From positions 124,001 through 188,000 of the forward strand of contig CAWIED010000001.1 of the NCBI GenBank assembly GCA_963835085.1: a DNA stretch of 64,000 bases, read 5' to 3'. The stretch comes from JBDIAG01 sp963835085. Lineage in GTDB: Bacteria > Actinomycetota > Actinomycetes > Actinomycetales > CAWJMD01. Every line of letters starts with the position of its first letter. Within the stretch, counting starts at the first letter, position 1. Position numbers and translations under genes: made by a program. The notes beneath the pieces were generated by a model. It ran no database searches. It saw nothing but the letters and a program-made list of their open reading frames with translations, and was not told where the DNA came from. Shown here piece after piece: positions 16,274-26,417 of the stretch.

Positions 16274-17740
16274 ATGGCACAACTCGACGCCGTCGTCATC
16301 GGCTCCGGTCCCAACGGGCTGGCTGCGGCGGTCGTGCTTGCCCGGGCCGGGCTGCAGGTGCAGGTGCTCGAGGCCGAAGCAACCCTCGGTGGGGGAGCGC
16401 GCACCCTCGATCTCGGGCTGGCACCAGGCATCGTGCATGACGTGTGCTCGGCAGTACATCCGATGGCGGTTGCCTCGCCCTTTCTGCGGGCTTTCGACCT
16501 CCCCGCGCGCGGGGTGCAGCTGCACACTCCGGAGCTTGCCTACGCCCAGCCGCTGGACGGTGGCCGCGCCGGGTTGGCCTGGACCGACATCGAACGCACC
16601 TGTGCCGGACTCGGTGTCGACGGGCCGGCCTGGCGCTCCCTGCTCGGGCCGCTGGCCAGTCACCGAGCGGGCCTGGTGGAGGTCGCGCTCGGCGACCGTC
16701 GGGGCCTGCCGCGCGACCTGGGCACGGCGCTGCGCTTCTCACGGGCTGTGCTGGAGCAGGGAACCCCATTGTGGAACAAGCGGTTTCGCACGGAGGAAGC
16801 AGCCGCGCTGCTCACCGGCGTGGCGATGCACGCGATCGCGCCGCTGCCCGGCCTCGCACCTGCCGGAGCCGGTCTGCTGCTCGCCGGGCTCGCCCACGCA
16901 GACGGCTGGCCACTCCCCGTGGGTGGCAGCCAGGCGATCACAGACGCGCTGGTGGCCGACATTCGAGCGCACGGTGGGCAGGTGCTCACCGAACAGCGGG
17001 TCACGACCTTCGCCGAGCTGCCCTCGGCCCGCTGCTACCTCTTCGACACCACCCCGCGCGCGGTCGCTGACATTCTCGGCGGCCTGCTCCCCAGCCGGTG
17101 GGCAACGGCGATGCGGCGCTTCCGCTACGGCAACGCCGCGGCCAAGGTCGACTTCGTGCTCTCGGGCCCGGTGCCGTGGACGCATGCCGACGTGAGGCGG
17201 GCGGGCACCATCCACGTCGGCGGTTCGCGGGCGGAGATGGTGGCGGCCGAGGCCGCAGTGCACGCCGGGCGGCACGCGGAGCGTCCTGCGGTGCTCGTCA
17301 GCGACCCTGCAGTGTTCGACCCAGGGCGGCTCAGCTCGTCAGCCGGCAGCCAGCTGCGTCCGTTGTGGACGTATGCCCACGTACCCGCCGGCTCCACCCG
17401 CGACGTGACGGCCGATGTCTGCGCCCAACTCGAACGGTTCGCGCCAGGATTCCGCGACCTGGTGGTTGCCAGCCGCTGTATCCCGGCAGCGCAGTTGAGC
17501 CAGCACAACGCCAACTACATCGGCGGTGACATCGCTGCCGGCGCGGTGAATCTGTGGCAGGTGATCGCTCGTCCGACGCTGCCGCCCAACCCGTACCGCG
17601 TGGGATTGGACGGCGTCTACATCTGCTCGGCATCGGCCAGCCCTGGCCCGGGTGTGCACGGGTTGTGCGGGGCCTATGCCGCGCGCCGGGCGCTGGCCGA
17701 GCGCTTCGGCATCAACCGGCTGCCGAGCCTCGTGCCGTAA
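16274..17740 (+). CDS. phytoene dehydrogenase-like FAD oxidoreductase
   Basis: A 488-aa NAD(P)/FAD-dependent oxidoreductase of the CrtI-like family. The dinucleotide-binding motif is GSGPNGLAAAVVLARAG at residues 10-26, followed by the VLEAEATLGGGART second flavin block. The C-terminal FAD contact is the ICSASASPGPGVHGLCG segment. No carotenoid genes are nearby, so phytoene itself need not be the substrate; many actinobacterial relatives have unknown substrates. The start is the ATG at 16274, 24 bases after the tandem repeat. It is followed by a palindromic repeat element and then a convergent permease gene. Confidence 0.85.
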   Translation: MAQLDAVVIGSGPNGLAAAVVLARAGLQVQVLEAEATLGGGARTLDLGLAPGIVHDVCSAVHPMAVASPFLRAFDLPARGVQLHTPELAYAQPLDGGRAGLAWTDIERTCAGLGVDGPAWRSLLGPLASHRAGLVEVALGDRRGLPRDLGTALRFSRAVLEQGTPLWNKRFRTEEAAALLTGVAMHAIAPLPGLAPAGAGLLLAGLAHADGWPLPVGGSQAITDALVADIRAHGGQVLTEQRVTTFAELPSARCYLFDTTPRAVADILGGLLPSRWATAMRRFRYGNAAAKVDFVLSGPVPWTHADVRRAGTIHVGGSRAEMVAAEAAVHAGRHAERPAVLVSDPAVFDPGRLSSSAGSQLRPLWTYAHVPAGSTRDVTADVCAQLERFAPGFRDLVVASRCIPAAQLSQHNANYIGGDIAAGAVNLWQVIARPTLPPNPYRVGLDGVYICSASASPGPGVHGLCGAYAARRALAERFGINRLPSLVP

Positions 17741-17830
17741 CCCTGGTCGGACAAATCGGAATCTGCGGACGCCTACCGCCAGGTGTGAGCGTCCGCACCC
17801 TGCATCAGTACCCGGCAGCCGAGCTTCCTG

Positions 17831-17919
17831 TGTCCCTTATCCGACACGAATTCAAACTGGCGAAGCTGGCTGAGCACGAAATCCAAGCCCGCCGTCAGAA
17901 TCGTGTCGGATAAAGGACA
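17831..17919 (+). repeat. 89-bp palindromic element, copy A2
   Basis: It has the same 18-bp ends as copy A1 (TGTCCCTTATCCGACACG and CGTGTCGGATAAAGGACA). The interior core GCTGAGCACGAAATCC is on the plus strand, inverted relative to A1. It lies in the 210-bp gap between the convergent oxidoreductase and AEC permease genes, where a hairpin could terminate transcription from both sides. Confidence 0.85.
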
Positions 17920-17950
17920 TCAGCCGAGCTAGACCCGGGTGGGAGCCGCC

Positions 17951-18841
17951 CTAAGCCGTCAGGAAGATGACGGCGAGGGCCAGGGGGAGGCTCACGATGA
18001 TGGACAGAGACACCGTGTTGACGGTGAGCTTGACGTCCAGGTTCTCCATGGTTGCGAAAGCGACGATGAAGAAGGGCGTGGGCGCCACGGCCATGAGCAG
18101 CAGAACTGTGCGGTCGGCACCGGTCAGGCCGAAGACCAGGATGACGGCGACGGCCACGGCCATGGCCGACGCGAGCCGTCCCGCGTAGATCAGGGCGGCC
18201 TTCGCGACGCCTTTGCCCGGGGGCTCGAACTGGATGCCGACGGCGATGGCCATCAGGATTCCGGTTGCTGTCCCGATGGTGGCCAGGGTGTCTCCGATCG
18301 CTGCCGGAACGGGCAGCCGGAGGGCGTTGACCAGGAGGCCGGCCGCGATGGCGTACAGGGGTGGGCTGGAGGCCAACCTCTTGAGCGTTGCCGACGCGGT
18401 GGCGTGATGATGGGGGTTCGCTCGGGCGGCGACGTAGGCGGTCCAGGTGAAGGTCAGCGTGGTGTTCACCGCGTCGAAGGCCGCCAGCCTGGCTATGCCG
18501 TGGGTGCCGTAGAGCCCTTGGACGAAGGGCAGGATGAAACCCGTATTGACGTTCATGCAGCAGCAGATCGCGACTGCCCGCTGGGGGTTGAGGAAGGGCC
18601 CCTTGGCTGCGAGCAGCCGCCCGGTCAAGTAGCCGACAGAGATGATGATCATCGCCGTCAGCGGAAAGATCGCCAGGTGCCGGTCGATCGTGACGCGAGA
18701 CAGGGCGGTGAAGGCCAGGGACGGCAGGAAGATCCTGATGACGAGGCGGAACATGAAGTCCGCGTCGTGATGGTCGGCGATGCCCCTGTGCCGCAACACG
18801 CCGCCGGCGGCGATGCCCAGCAAGGCGGGCAGTAGCTTCAC
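17951..18841 (-). CDS. AEC-family permease (auxin efflux carrier type)
   Basis: A 296-aa membrane protein with about ten hydrophobic segments: LLPALLGIAAGGVL, LVIRIFLPSLAF, FPLTAMIIISVGYL, then a second bundle ending TVNTVSLSIIVSLPLAL. The symmetric two-bundle layout, the FLPSLAF segment and the length fit the auxin-efflux-carrier superfamily, whose bacterial members move small organic acids such as malate. The start is GTG at 18841; no better upstream start is in frame. It is divergent from a GntR regulator at 18955, with a palindrome between them, so the regulator probably controls this gene. Confidence 0.8.
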   Translation of the reverse strand: MKLLPALLGIAAGGVLRHRGIADHHDADFMFRLVIRIFLPSLAFTALSRVTIDRHLAIFPLTAMIIISVGYLTGRLLAAKGPFLNPQRAVAICCCMNVNTGFILPFVQGLYGTHGIARLAAFDAVNTTLTFTWTAYVAARANPHHHATASATLKRLASSPPLYAIAAGLLVNALRLPVPAAIGDTLATIGTATGILMAIAVGIQFEPPGKGVAKAALIYAGRLASAMAVAVAVILVFGLTGADRTVLLLMAVAPTPFFIVAFATMENLDVKLTVNTVSLSIIVSLPLALAVIFLTA

Positions 18842-18885
18842 GACGGTATCGATGACGTCACCTTCGACTGACCCAGAGCTTAATA

Positions 18886-18903
18886 ATGCCGAAAGTTTGG
18901 CAT
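18886..18903. promoter_or_regulatory. probable GntR operator
   Basis: ATGCC-N8-GGCAT forms an inverted repeat in the divergent region between the AEC permease and the GntR-family regulator, within a locally AT-rich stretch. The position suits autoregulation and control of the permease. Confidence 0.5.
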
Positions 18904-19625
18904 AGTTTCGAAATTATCGGTATCTGCGCCTGGGTGGCGAATAGACTGACGTGCGTGAACGACGCTCCGCGGGCACGCGCCAAGACCGGGGACGTCCACG
19001 AGCAGCTACGGGCGGACATCCTCGGCGGTGCGTACGAGCCGGGGAGCAAGTTGAAGTTCGCTGAGCTGGGAGCGCGGTACGGAGCCAGCGTCAGCGTCAT
19101 CCGCGAAGCCCTCACCCGGCTGGTGGAGCAGCGGCTGGTCACCAGCGAACCTCAGCTGGGCTTTCGCGTGCAGTCGCTGACGCTCGACGATCTGCACGAT
19201 CTGACCGCCACTCGGATCAGCCTGGAGCTGATCGCACTCGTCTCGGCCATGGAACGAGGCGGCCTTGAGTGGGAGTCGGCCCTGGTGGCCGCGCATCACC
19301 GCCTGCAGCGCACCCCCGTGTTTGCCGAGCACGGCCCGACTCGGATGTCGGACGAATGGGAGAGCGCGCACGCAGCCTTTCACCGTGCGCTGCTCGAGGG
19401 GTGCGCGAGCCCACGTCTGCTTGCCATCACCGACGACCTGCGCGCCAGCACCGAGCTCTATCGACGTTGGTCGCTGCCGTTAGCCCCCGCTCGCGACAAG
19501 GCGAGGGAACACCAGCGAATCTTCGACGCCGCGATCGCCCGTGACGTGACAGCTGCGTCAGCAGCGCTCCGTGAGCACTACGAGCACACGGCCACCATCC
19601 TGGAAAAGTCCCTGGCCCGGCCCGA

Positions 19626-20495
<870 letters not shown>

Positions 20496-20631
20496 CCGGT
20501 CATCCTGGCAGCCTGCCGTCTGTCAGGTGTGAGAATGGCGCGCGATTGGGCGGTGTGCGAAATGGCACCTGATTGCGCCCAAGTGGGGCGTTAGGCCGTG
20601 CCAGCAGAGGCGGTCGCGTAACCTTTGGTCA

Positions 20632-21630
20632 GTGAGATCACTCTTGGTCACCGGCGGTGCCGGGTTCATCGGCTCCAACTTCGTCCGGTACGTCGTGGAG
20701 AACACCGACGACCACGTGACGGTCCTCGACGCCCTGACCTACGCCGGCAACCGGGCCAGCCTGGACGGGCTCGACCAGAACCGGGTGCGGTTCGTGCACG
20801 GCGACATCCGCGATGCCGACGTGCTCAATCCCCTCGTGGCGGCCAGCGACGTGGTGGTGCATTACGCCGCAGAGTCGCACAACGACAACTCCCTGGCGGG
20901 GCCCGCGCCGTTCGTGCAGACCAACGTGGTGGGCACCTTCTCGGTGCTCGAGGCCGTGCGCCGGCACGGTGTGCGGTTGCACCACATCTCCACCGATGAG
21001 GTGTATGGCGACCTCGAGCTCGACGACCCGCAGCGGTTCACCGAGGCCACGCCCTACAACCCCTCCAGTCCTTACTCGGCCACGAAAGCCGGTGCCGATC
21101 TGCTCGTGCGCGCCTGGGTGCGCTCGTTCGGGGTGGCGGCCACGATCAGCAACTGCTCCAACAACTACGGGCCCTACCAGCACGTGGAGAAGTTCATCCC
21201 CCGCCAGATCACCAACGTGATCGACGGAGTGCGGCCCAAGCTCTACGGCGCCGGTGCCAATGTGCGCGACTGGATTCACGCCGACGACCACTCCTCGGCC
21301 GTGTTGCGCATCATCGAGGCCGGCGTGCCGGGGGAGACCTACCTGATCGGCGCTGACGGTGAGCGCGACAACAAGTCGGTGATCGAGCTGGTGCTCATGC
21401 TGATGGGCAAACCGTCCGACGACTACGAGCACGTCACCGACCGAGCCGGGCATGACCTGCGCTACGCGATCGACTCCACCAAGCTGCGCACCGAACTGGG
21501 CTGGCAGCCGGAGCTCTTCGATTTCGAGGCCGGCCTTGCGGCCACCATCGACTGGTACCGCGACAACGAGGCCTGGTGGCGTCCGCAGAAGGCGGCCACC
21601 GAGGCCAAGTACGCCACGTCGAATCAGTGA
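20632..21630 (+). CDS. rmlB: dTDP-glucose 4,6-dehydratase
   Basis: Second step of dTDP-rhamnose synthesis. A 332-aa extended SDR with the NAD motif GGAGFIGSNFVRYVV, HISTDEVYGDL, the YSATKAGADLL catalytic YxxxK motif, and NNYGPYQHVEKFIPRQITN. The start is GTG at 20632. The 12-base gap to the fused rmlCD gene shows an operon. Confidence 0.96.
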   Translation: MRSLLVTGGAGFIGSNFVRYVVENTDDHVTVLDALTYAGNRASLDGLDQNRVRFVHGDIRDADVLNPLVAASDVVVHYAAESHNDNSLAGPAPFVQTNVVGTFSVLEAVRRHGVRLHHISTDEVYGDLELDDPQRFTEATPYNPSSPYSATKAGADLLVRAWVRSFGVAATISNCSNNYGPYQHVEKFIPRQITNVIDGVRPKLYGAGANVRDWIHADDHSSAVLRIIEAGVPGETYLIGADGERDNKSVIELVLMLMGKPSDDYEHVTDRAGHDLRYAIDSTKLRTELGWQPELFDFEAGLAATIDWYRDNEAWWRPQKAATEAKYATSNQ

Positions 21631-21642
21631 GCCCCCTGACCG

Positions 21643-23211
21643 ATGGCACGGGTGAAGGGTGATGCCGTGAAGAACGAGCTGGGTCAGGACGAGCTGGGGC
21701 CGGCGGAGTTGGCGGTGCGTGAGACCTCGATCCCCGGGCTGCTCGTGCTGCAGCTGCCGGTGCATCTCGATGGCCGCGGATGGTTCAAGGAGAACTGGCA
21801 GCGGGCCAAGATGACCGCTCTCGGGCTGCCGGATTTCGAGCCCGTGCAGAACAACGTGTCGTTCAACGCCGCCGTCGGCGTCACCCGCGGTGTGCACGCC
21901 GAGCCGTGGGACAAACTGGTCTCGGTCAGTGCCGGGCGGGTGTTCGGGGCCTGGGTCGACCTGCGCTCCGGGCCTACGTTCGGACGGGTAGAGACGGTCG
22001 AGATCGGGCCCGACACAGCGGTTTTCGTGCCCTATGGGGTGGGCAACTCGTTTCAGACGCTGCATGCTGGCACTGCTTACTCATACCTCGTCAACGATCA
22101 CTGGAGCGCGGCCAAACGCGCCGAGTACACCTTCGTGAACCTCGCCGACCCCGACCTGGGCATCGCGTGGCCGGTGCCGCTGGAGCAGGCCGAGCTCTCG
22201 GCCGCCGATCGCGCGCACCCGCTGTTGCGAGACGTGGTGCCGATGGCTGGCAGGTCGGTGGCTGGTGATTCGGCGACCCGCGGGTTGAGGGCCGCTGACC
22301 CGTTGCCGACTCGCTCGCGAGCGGAGTCGTTCGACGCGACGAGGGTGCTCGTCCTGGGCTCGGGCGGCCAGCTGGGTCGTGCCCTGCGTGACGCCTTGCC
22401 CGGAGCGCGCTTCTTTACCCGTAGGGAACTCGACCTGAGCGACCCGGCCGCCGTGGCCGCCCTGGACCTGGCCGCGCTCAACGTCGACACCGTGATCAAC
22501 GCGGCGGCGTACACCGCGGTCGACGCGGCCGAGACCATCGAGGGCCGCCGGCAGGCCTGGACGGTGAACGTCGAGGCCGTCAGCGCGCTGGTGGCTGCCT
22601 GCCGGCGGGCCGGGGCGCGGCTGGTGCAGGTGTCGACCGACTACGTCTTCGACGGCACGGTCACCGAACACGACGAGAGTGAGCCGCTGTCGCCCTTGGG
22701 CGTCTACGGCCAGACCAAGGCAGCCGGGGACGCTCTCGTGGCGAGCCTGGCCGAGCACTACATCGTCCGCACTTCGTGGGTGGTGGGGCACGGACGCAAC
22801 TTCGTGGCCACCATGGCGAGCCTCGCGGCTCGCGGCATCGCACCAGGGGTCGTCGACGATCAGTACGGACGGCTGACCTTCGCCGACGACCTGGCGGCGG
22901 GCATCGTGCACCTGCTCGGCGGTGGCGCAACAGCGCACCCGGCCGAGGCCGGGATCTACAACCTGACCAACGACGGCCCGGTGCAGACCTGGGCCGAGAT
23001 CGCCCGGCAGGTGTTTGCCGGTGTGGGCGCGGACCCTGCAGCCATCTCGCCGCTGAGCACGGCCGAGTACGGACGGGGCAAAGCGCTCGCGCCACGGCCG
23101 GTGCATTCGGCGTTGTCGCTGACCAAGATCACCGCAGCCGGCTTCGCGCCACGTCCGGCCTCTGTTGCGCTGGCCGCGTACTTGGCTACTTACGGTAGTC
23201 AGTTCACCTGA
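21643..23211 (+). CDS. rmlCD: fused dTDP-4-dehydrorhamnose 3,5-epimerase / reductase
   Basis: A 522-aa bifunctional enzyme completing dTDP-L-rhamnose. Residues about 15-200 form the RmlC cupin epimerase (HLDGRGWFKENWQRAKM, VQNNVSFNAAVGVTRGVHAE with the catalytic histidine, VFVPYGVGNSFQTL). Residues about 228-520 form the RmlD reductase (VLVLGSGGQLGRALRDALPG, VSTDYVFDG, GVYGQTKAAGD with YxxxK). RmlC-RmlD fusions are known in several actinobacterial lineages. ATG 21643 is used, though GTG 21667 is possible. A strong terminator follows the stop. Confidence 0.94.
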   Translation: MARVKGDAVKNELGQDELGPAELAVRETSIPGLLVLQLPVHLDGRGWFKENWQRAKMTALGLPDFEPVQNNVSFNAAVGVTRGVHAEPWDKLVSVSAGRVFGAWVDLRSGPTFGRVETVEIGPDTAVFVPYGVGNSFQTLHAGTAYSYLVNDHWSAAKRAEYTFVNLADPDLGIAWPVPLEQAELSAADRAHPLLRDVVPMAGRSVAGDSATRGLRAADPLPTRSRAESFDATRVLVLGSGGQLGRALRDALPGARFFTRRELDLSDPAAVAALDLAALNVDTVINAAAYTAVDAAETIEGRRQAWTVNVEAVSALVAACRRAGARLVQVSTDYVFDGTVTEHDESEPLSPLGVYGQTKAAGDALVASLAEHYIVRTSWVVGHGRNFVATMASLAARGIAPGVVDDQYGRLTFADDLAAGIVHLLGGGATAHPAEAGIYNLTNDGPVQTWAEIARQVFAGVGADPAAISPLSTAEYGRGKALAPRPVHSALSLTKITAAGFAPRPASVALAAYLATYGSQFT

Positions 23212-23223
23212 TTCCTCGGGACG

Positions 23224-23256
23224 AAGGGGCCTTTCGGGTAGCCGGAAGGCCCCTTT
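23224..23256 (+). terminator. rho-independent terminator after rmlCD
   Basis: AAGGGGCCTTTCGG pairs with CCGGAAGGCCCCTT (one mismatch) around a short loop and ends in TTT, 13 bases after the rmlCD stop. Confidence 0.85.
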
Positions 23257-23652
23257 CGCGTTCATTTCGGATGCTCTGTTCCGAATACAGTGCGTCAATA
23301 CCAGAGTGCGCACTTTTAGGCGGGCCCATCGCAATCGCCATGTATAGGAGGTTGAGGACGCCTCGCCATCGATTTCCTCGGACTGCTGGTTGAGAATTGA
23401 AAGTACTTGAGGTGTAACCAATTTTAAGTCAAATTCCAGCCCATGGCGACGCTATTTCTGGCAGGCTCCTGGCGTTTCGGCCGAGATGCGGCTGCTAACC
23501 AACCGTAATTGCACTTGGGCCGCGCAGGCGATCTTGTCACCGAGAGATAACGCGATACCGATTCGCCGCCGACAAGTACCGAGTCCCCCTTGGGGTGGCC
23601 CTCGCGCAGAGGGAATCACCCTGTGGTGTCTCGATTACGGAGCGTTAGACAT
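23257..23652. other. long leader region before the beta-helix protein
   Basis: About 400 bases with no gene. AT-rich patches (around 23390-23440, with TTGAGA, TTGAAA and TTTAAG) could contain promoter elements. Closer to the start codon, CCCTCGCGCAGAGGG and nearby complementary segments could fold. No known riboswitch pattern was matched. Confidence 0.35.
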
Positions 23653-25992
23653 ATGGCTGTTCTCTCGATGGTTGGCTGGTCGGTGGCCCTCAAGCACTTC
23701 GCGCTGGCCTCGGTGCTCGCGGCGACCGCTGCTCCGGCGCCAGCTCCTGCAGCCCCCTCGACCACTCCCACGAACACCGTCGTCTGCGCGGAGGCTCCAA
23801 CCCCTATCTTCAACGTGCTCAAGCCATCGGGACCGGCGTTGTATACGACGTCGGCTGACGAGATCGCCTCGGCCAAGAGCGACTACGGCTTCACCATCGA
23901 TCAGGGCACTGCCTTCTACGCCGCCACGGCAAAGAGCGCAAGCATGGACCTCGCTGTGCACCGCCTCTACAACTCCACCACCGGAGACTTCGCCTGGTAC
24001 GCAAAGCCAGCCGAGATCAAGGCGGCTACCTCGTCCGGCTACACCGACGATGGCAAGGTGTACTTCTACGCCTCAAGCACGGACTCCTCCTGTCGAGTGC
24101 CTGTTGTGCGCTTCAGCAAGGCCGGCTTGCACCGGTTCGCGGTCACCGCCGCAGACCAAGGCGCCCTCGTTGCCGCAGGCTGGACCAACCAGGGCACCGC
24201 GTTCTACGCCGGCCCTGTCACTGCGCCTGTCGGCTCCACGCCGCCGACTTCCCCGCCGGCCACGCCGACCCCCCCGCCCAGCACGCCGACCTCCCCGACC
24301 ACGCCGGCTCCGGTGAGCACCACCCCGCCCACGCCCGGGTCGGTTGCGGTCGGTGCTGCACGGTACGCGATTCCGGCCGGCGCGACCTTTGTCTCTCCCT
24401 CCGGCGCCGACTCCAACCCGGGCACCCTGGCCAGCCCGGTGCGCACGATCGGCCAGGCCATCGCCAAGGCCCCGGCCGGTGGCACCGTCGTCGTTCGTGC
24501 CGGCACGTATCACGAGAATGTGGCCATCTACAAGCAACTCACCATCCAGAACTACCCCGGTGAGGCGGTCTGGATGGACGGCTCGACACCTCTGACGGGC
24601 TGGACGAAGTCGGCCGCCGGCTGGCAGATCACCGGGTGGACGCCGCGCTTCGACGCAAGCCCCACCTACACCCAGGGGGCCCCCGACAACACGGCCGCCG
24701 ACTGGAACTTCATCAACCCGAGCTACCCGATGGCCGCCCACCCCGACCAGGTGTTCGTCAACGGCGTTCAGCTCACGCAGGCGGCCAGTCTGGGCAAGGT
24801 GGTACCCGGGTCGTTCTACCTCAACGAGTCGACCGGCACGATCACCATCGGCAGCGATCCCACGGGCAAGACCGTGGCCGCCACCGACCTCCCCAAGGCC
24901 ATCAGCGTGCGGGCCTCGGGCACGGTGCTGCGCGGCTTCGGGGTGCGCCGTTATGCCACCTCCGTACCCACCATGGGAGCGATCACCCTGGAGAAGGACA
25001 CCGCGACCATGCAGAACATGGTGGTCAGCGACATTGCGACGCAGGGTGTCTTCCTGACCGGCAACGGCACCGTGCTCGACCACGTGAGCGTCAGCAACTG
25101 CGGGCTGCTCGGCATCCAGGGCAATATGGCCAACAACGTCACGGTCTCGGGGTCACTGGCTACCAATAACAATATGGAGCATTTCAACCTCGCTCCGGTC
25201 TCCGGTGGCCTCAAGTTCTCGAAGGTGCGCACGTTCTCGATCAAGGACAGCGACTTCTCGGCCAACCTTGGCCCGGGACTGTGGGTGGACGAGTCCGACT
25301 ACGACGGAACCATCACCAACAACACGTTCAACCACAATGCGGGCAATGGGCTGGCCCTGGAGATCTCGGCGAAGATGAAGGTCGTCAACAACAAGATGAT
25401 CGGCAACGCCGCGGACGGGGTGAAAGTCAACAACACCTCCGACGTGCAGATCTGGAACAACACCATCGCCAGTAACGGCAACCGAGGCCTGAACCTGGTG
25501 CAGGACACCCGTCGCAACAACGACATCAACAACTCCGCCCGTGACAAGCGGATGCCCTTCCCCGATCCGACGATGCCCTGGACCCTCGGCCCGGTGCTGG
25601 TGCAGAACAACGTGGTGAGCGAGACCGGCGGCAACTGCCTGCTCTGCGTGGAGGACTACTCCCGGCAGAACTCCGCCGAACAGATGCACATCACGGCCAA
25701 CAACAACGTCTACGGTCGCGTCAACGCCTCCGCGCCCACCTGGCTGGTCGTGTGGTCGCGGGCCAACACCAACGTCGACCCATACGTCTTCAACACTCTC
25801 GACGCCTACCGGTCGACGACCGGTCAAGAGGCCTCCGGCCAGGAGGTCAAGGCATCCCTCGTCGATGCGCAGGGCAAGCCCACCGCGGCGTTGACGGCGT
25901 TGGGCACGTCCAAGGCTGCGGCTCTGCCGGCCGACATCGCCGCCCTCATGGGGCAGGCGGTCGGCGTCAAGACCTTCGGCTCCACCAGTTGA
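23653..25992 (+). CDS. secreted parallel beta-helix protein with DUF5648-like N-terminal domain
   Basis: A 779-aa exported protein. It starts at ATG 23653 with a hydrophobic signal region (HFALASVLAATAAPAPA). Residues about 45-190 contain repeats of the type LYNSTTGDFAWY and GKVYFYAS, resembling DUF5648 modules. A Pro/Thr linker follows, then a domain beginning FVSPSGADSNPGTLASPVRT, the hallmark of right-handed beta-helix proteins of the pectate-lyase-like/NosD type. Many Asn-rich turns follow (ITNNTFNHNAGNGLALE, IWNNTIASNGNRGLNLV). Such proteins bind, cleave or epimerise polysaccharides; catalytic residues cannot be assigned. Its place between rhamnose genes and export genes suggests modification of the secreted polymer. 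Confidence 0.82.
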   Translation: MAVLSMVGWSVALKHFALASVLAATAAPAPAPAAPSTTPTNTVVCAEAPTPIFNVLKPSGPALYTTSADEIASAKSDYGFTIDQGTAFYAATAKSASMDLAVHRLYNSTTGDFAWYAKPAEIKAATSSGYTDDGKVYFYASSTDSSCRVPVVRFSKAGLHRFAVTAADQGALVAAGWTNQGTAFYAGPVTAPVGSTPPTSPPATPTPPPSTPTSPTTPAPVSTTPPTPGSVAVGAARYAIPAGATFVSPSGADSNPGTLASPVRTIGQAIAKAPAGGTVVVRAGTYHENVAIYKQLTIQNYPGEAVWMDGSTPLTGWTKSAAGWQITGWTPRFDASPTYTQGAPDNTAADWNFINPSYPMAAHPDQVFVNGVQLTQAASLGKVVPGSFYLNESTGTITIGSDPTGKTVAATDLPKAISVRASGTVLRGFGVRRYATSVPTMGAITLEKDTATMQNMVVSDIATQGVFLTGNGTVLDHVSVSNCGLLGIQGNMANNVTVSGSLATNNNMEHFNLAPVSGGLKFSKVRTFSIKDSDFSANLGPGLWVDESDYDGTITNNTFNHNAGNGLALEISAKMKVVNNKMIGNAADGVKVNNTSDVQIWNNTIASNGNRGLNLVQDTRRNNDINNSARDKRMPFPDPTMPWTLGPVLVQNNVVSETGGNCLLCVEDYSRQNSAEQMHITANNNVYGRVNASAPTWLVVWSRANTNVDPYVFNTLDAYRSTTGQEASGQEVKASLVDAQGKPTAALTALGTSKAAALPADIAALMGQAVGVKTFGSTS

Positions 25993-26000
25993 GGGGGACC

Positions 26001-26075
26001 GAGCTGAGGAAAACCGGGCTGAGGAAAACCGGGCTGAGGAAAACCGGGCTGAGGGGAACTGGGCTGAGCAGAACC
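26001..26075 (+). repeat. 15-bp tandem repeat, 5 copies
   Basis: Five units of GGGCTGAGGAAAACC with few changes start 8 bases after the beta-helix stop codon. The middle units are identical, which suggests recent amplification. Confidence 0.92.
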
Positions 26076-26144
26076 TGGAGCAGCTCAGGACGCCGGTAGT
26101 CGCAGCGACCCCGGCAGCCCGCAGAGAAAGAACACCCGAACCAG

Positions 26145-26182
26145 CAGCGCCGCTCGACGGAATCACCCGTCGAGCGGCGCTG
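26145..26182 (+). terminator. perfect 16-bp hairpin, probable terminator
   Basis: CAGCGCCGCTCGACGG pairs perfectly with CCGTCGAGCGGCGCTG across a 6-base loop. It lies about 150 bases after the beta-helix gene and has no T-tract, so it could also be a processing or stability hairpin. Confidence 0.7.
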
Positions 26183-26417
26183 CGGCGTTGGGGCACGATG
26201 GCGCGGCGATGATCCAGCGTCTGCGTAACCAAGAGTGCTACGCACTTCCCGGACGATGACCCAATCGAGTGAATTTTGCCCCGATCTGGCTACTTTGAGT
26301 AGCCCAAGTTTCCGGTTCGGAAGATTCCTCCGGAAACCCTCGGCTTACTCTCGGTGTGCGCGGGGGATCAGGCGCAGCAGCTCGGAGCTGCGCGCGGCCT
26401 TGGAAGAATCGAGACCT

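Larger units (their letters stand above)
25993..26417. other. intergenic region with tandem repeat, terminator and folded leader
   Basis: It contains the 15-bp array (26001-26075), a perfect hairpin (26145-26182), and a leader with further small inverted repeats: GTTTCCGG/CCGGAAAC around 26307-26337 and GCAGCTCGGAGCTGC near 26383. No gene is evident. Confidence 0.5.

Noticed and set aside
23257..23652. Riboswitch (cyclic di-GMP or cyclic di-AMP type) in the long leader of the beta-helix gene
   Set aside because: Some GGGGTG and GAATCACCC pieces look similar, but the conserved order and spacing of known classes are not present.
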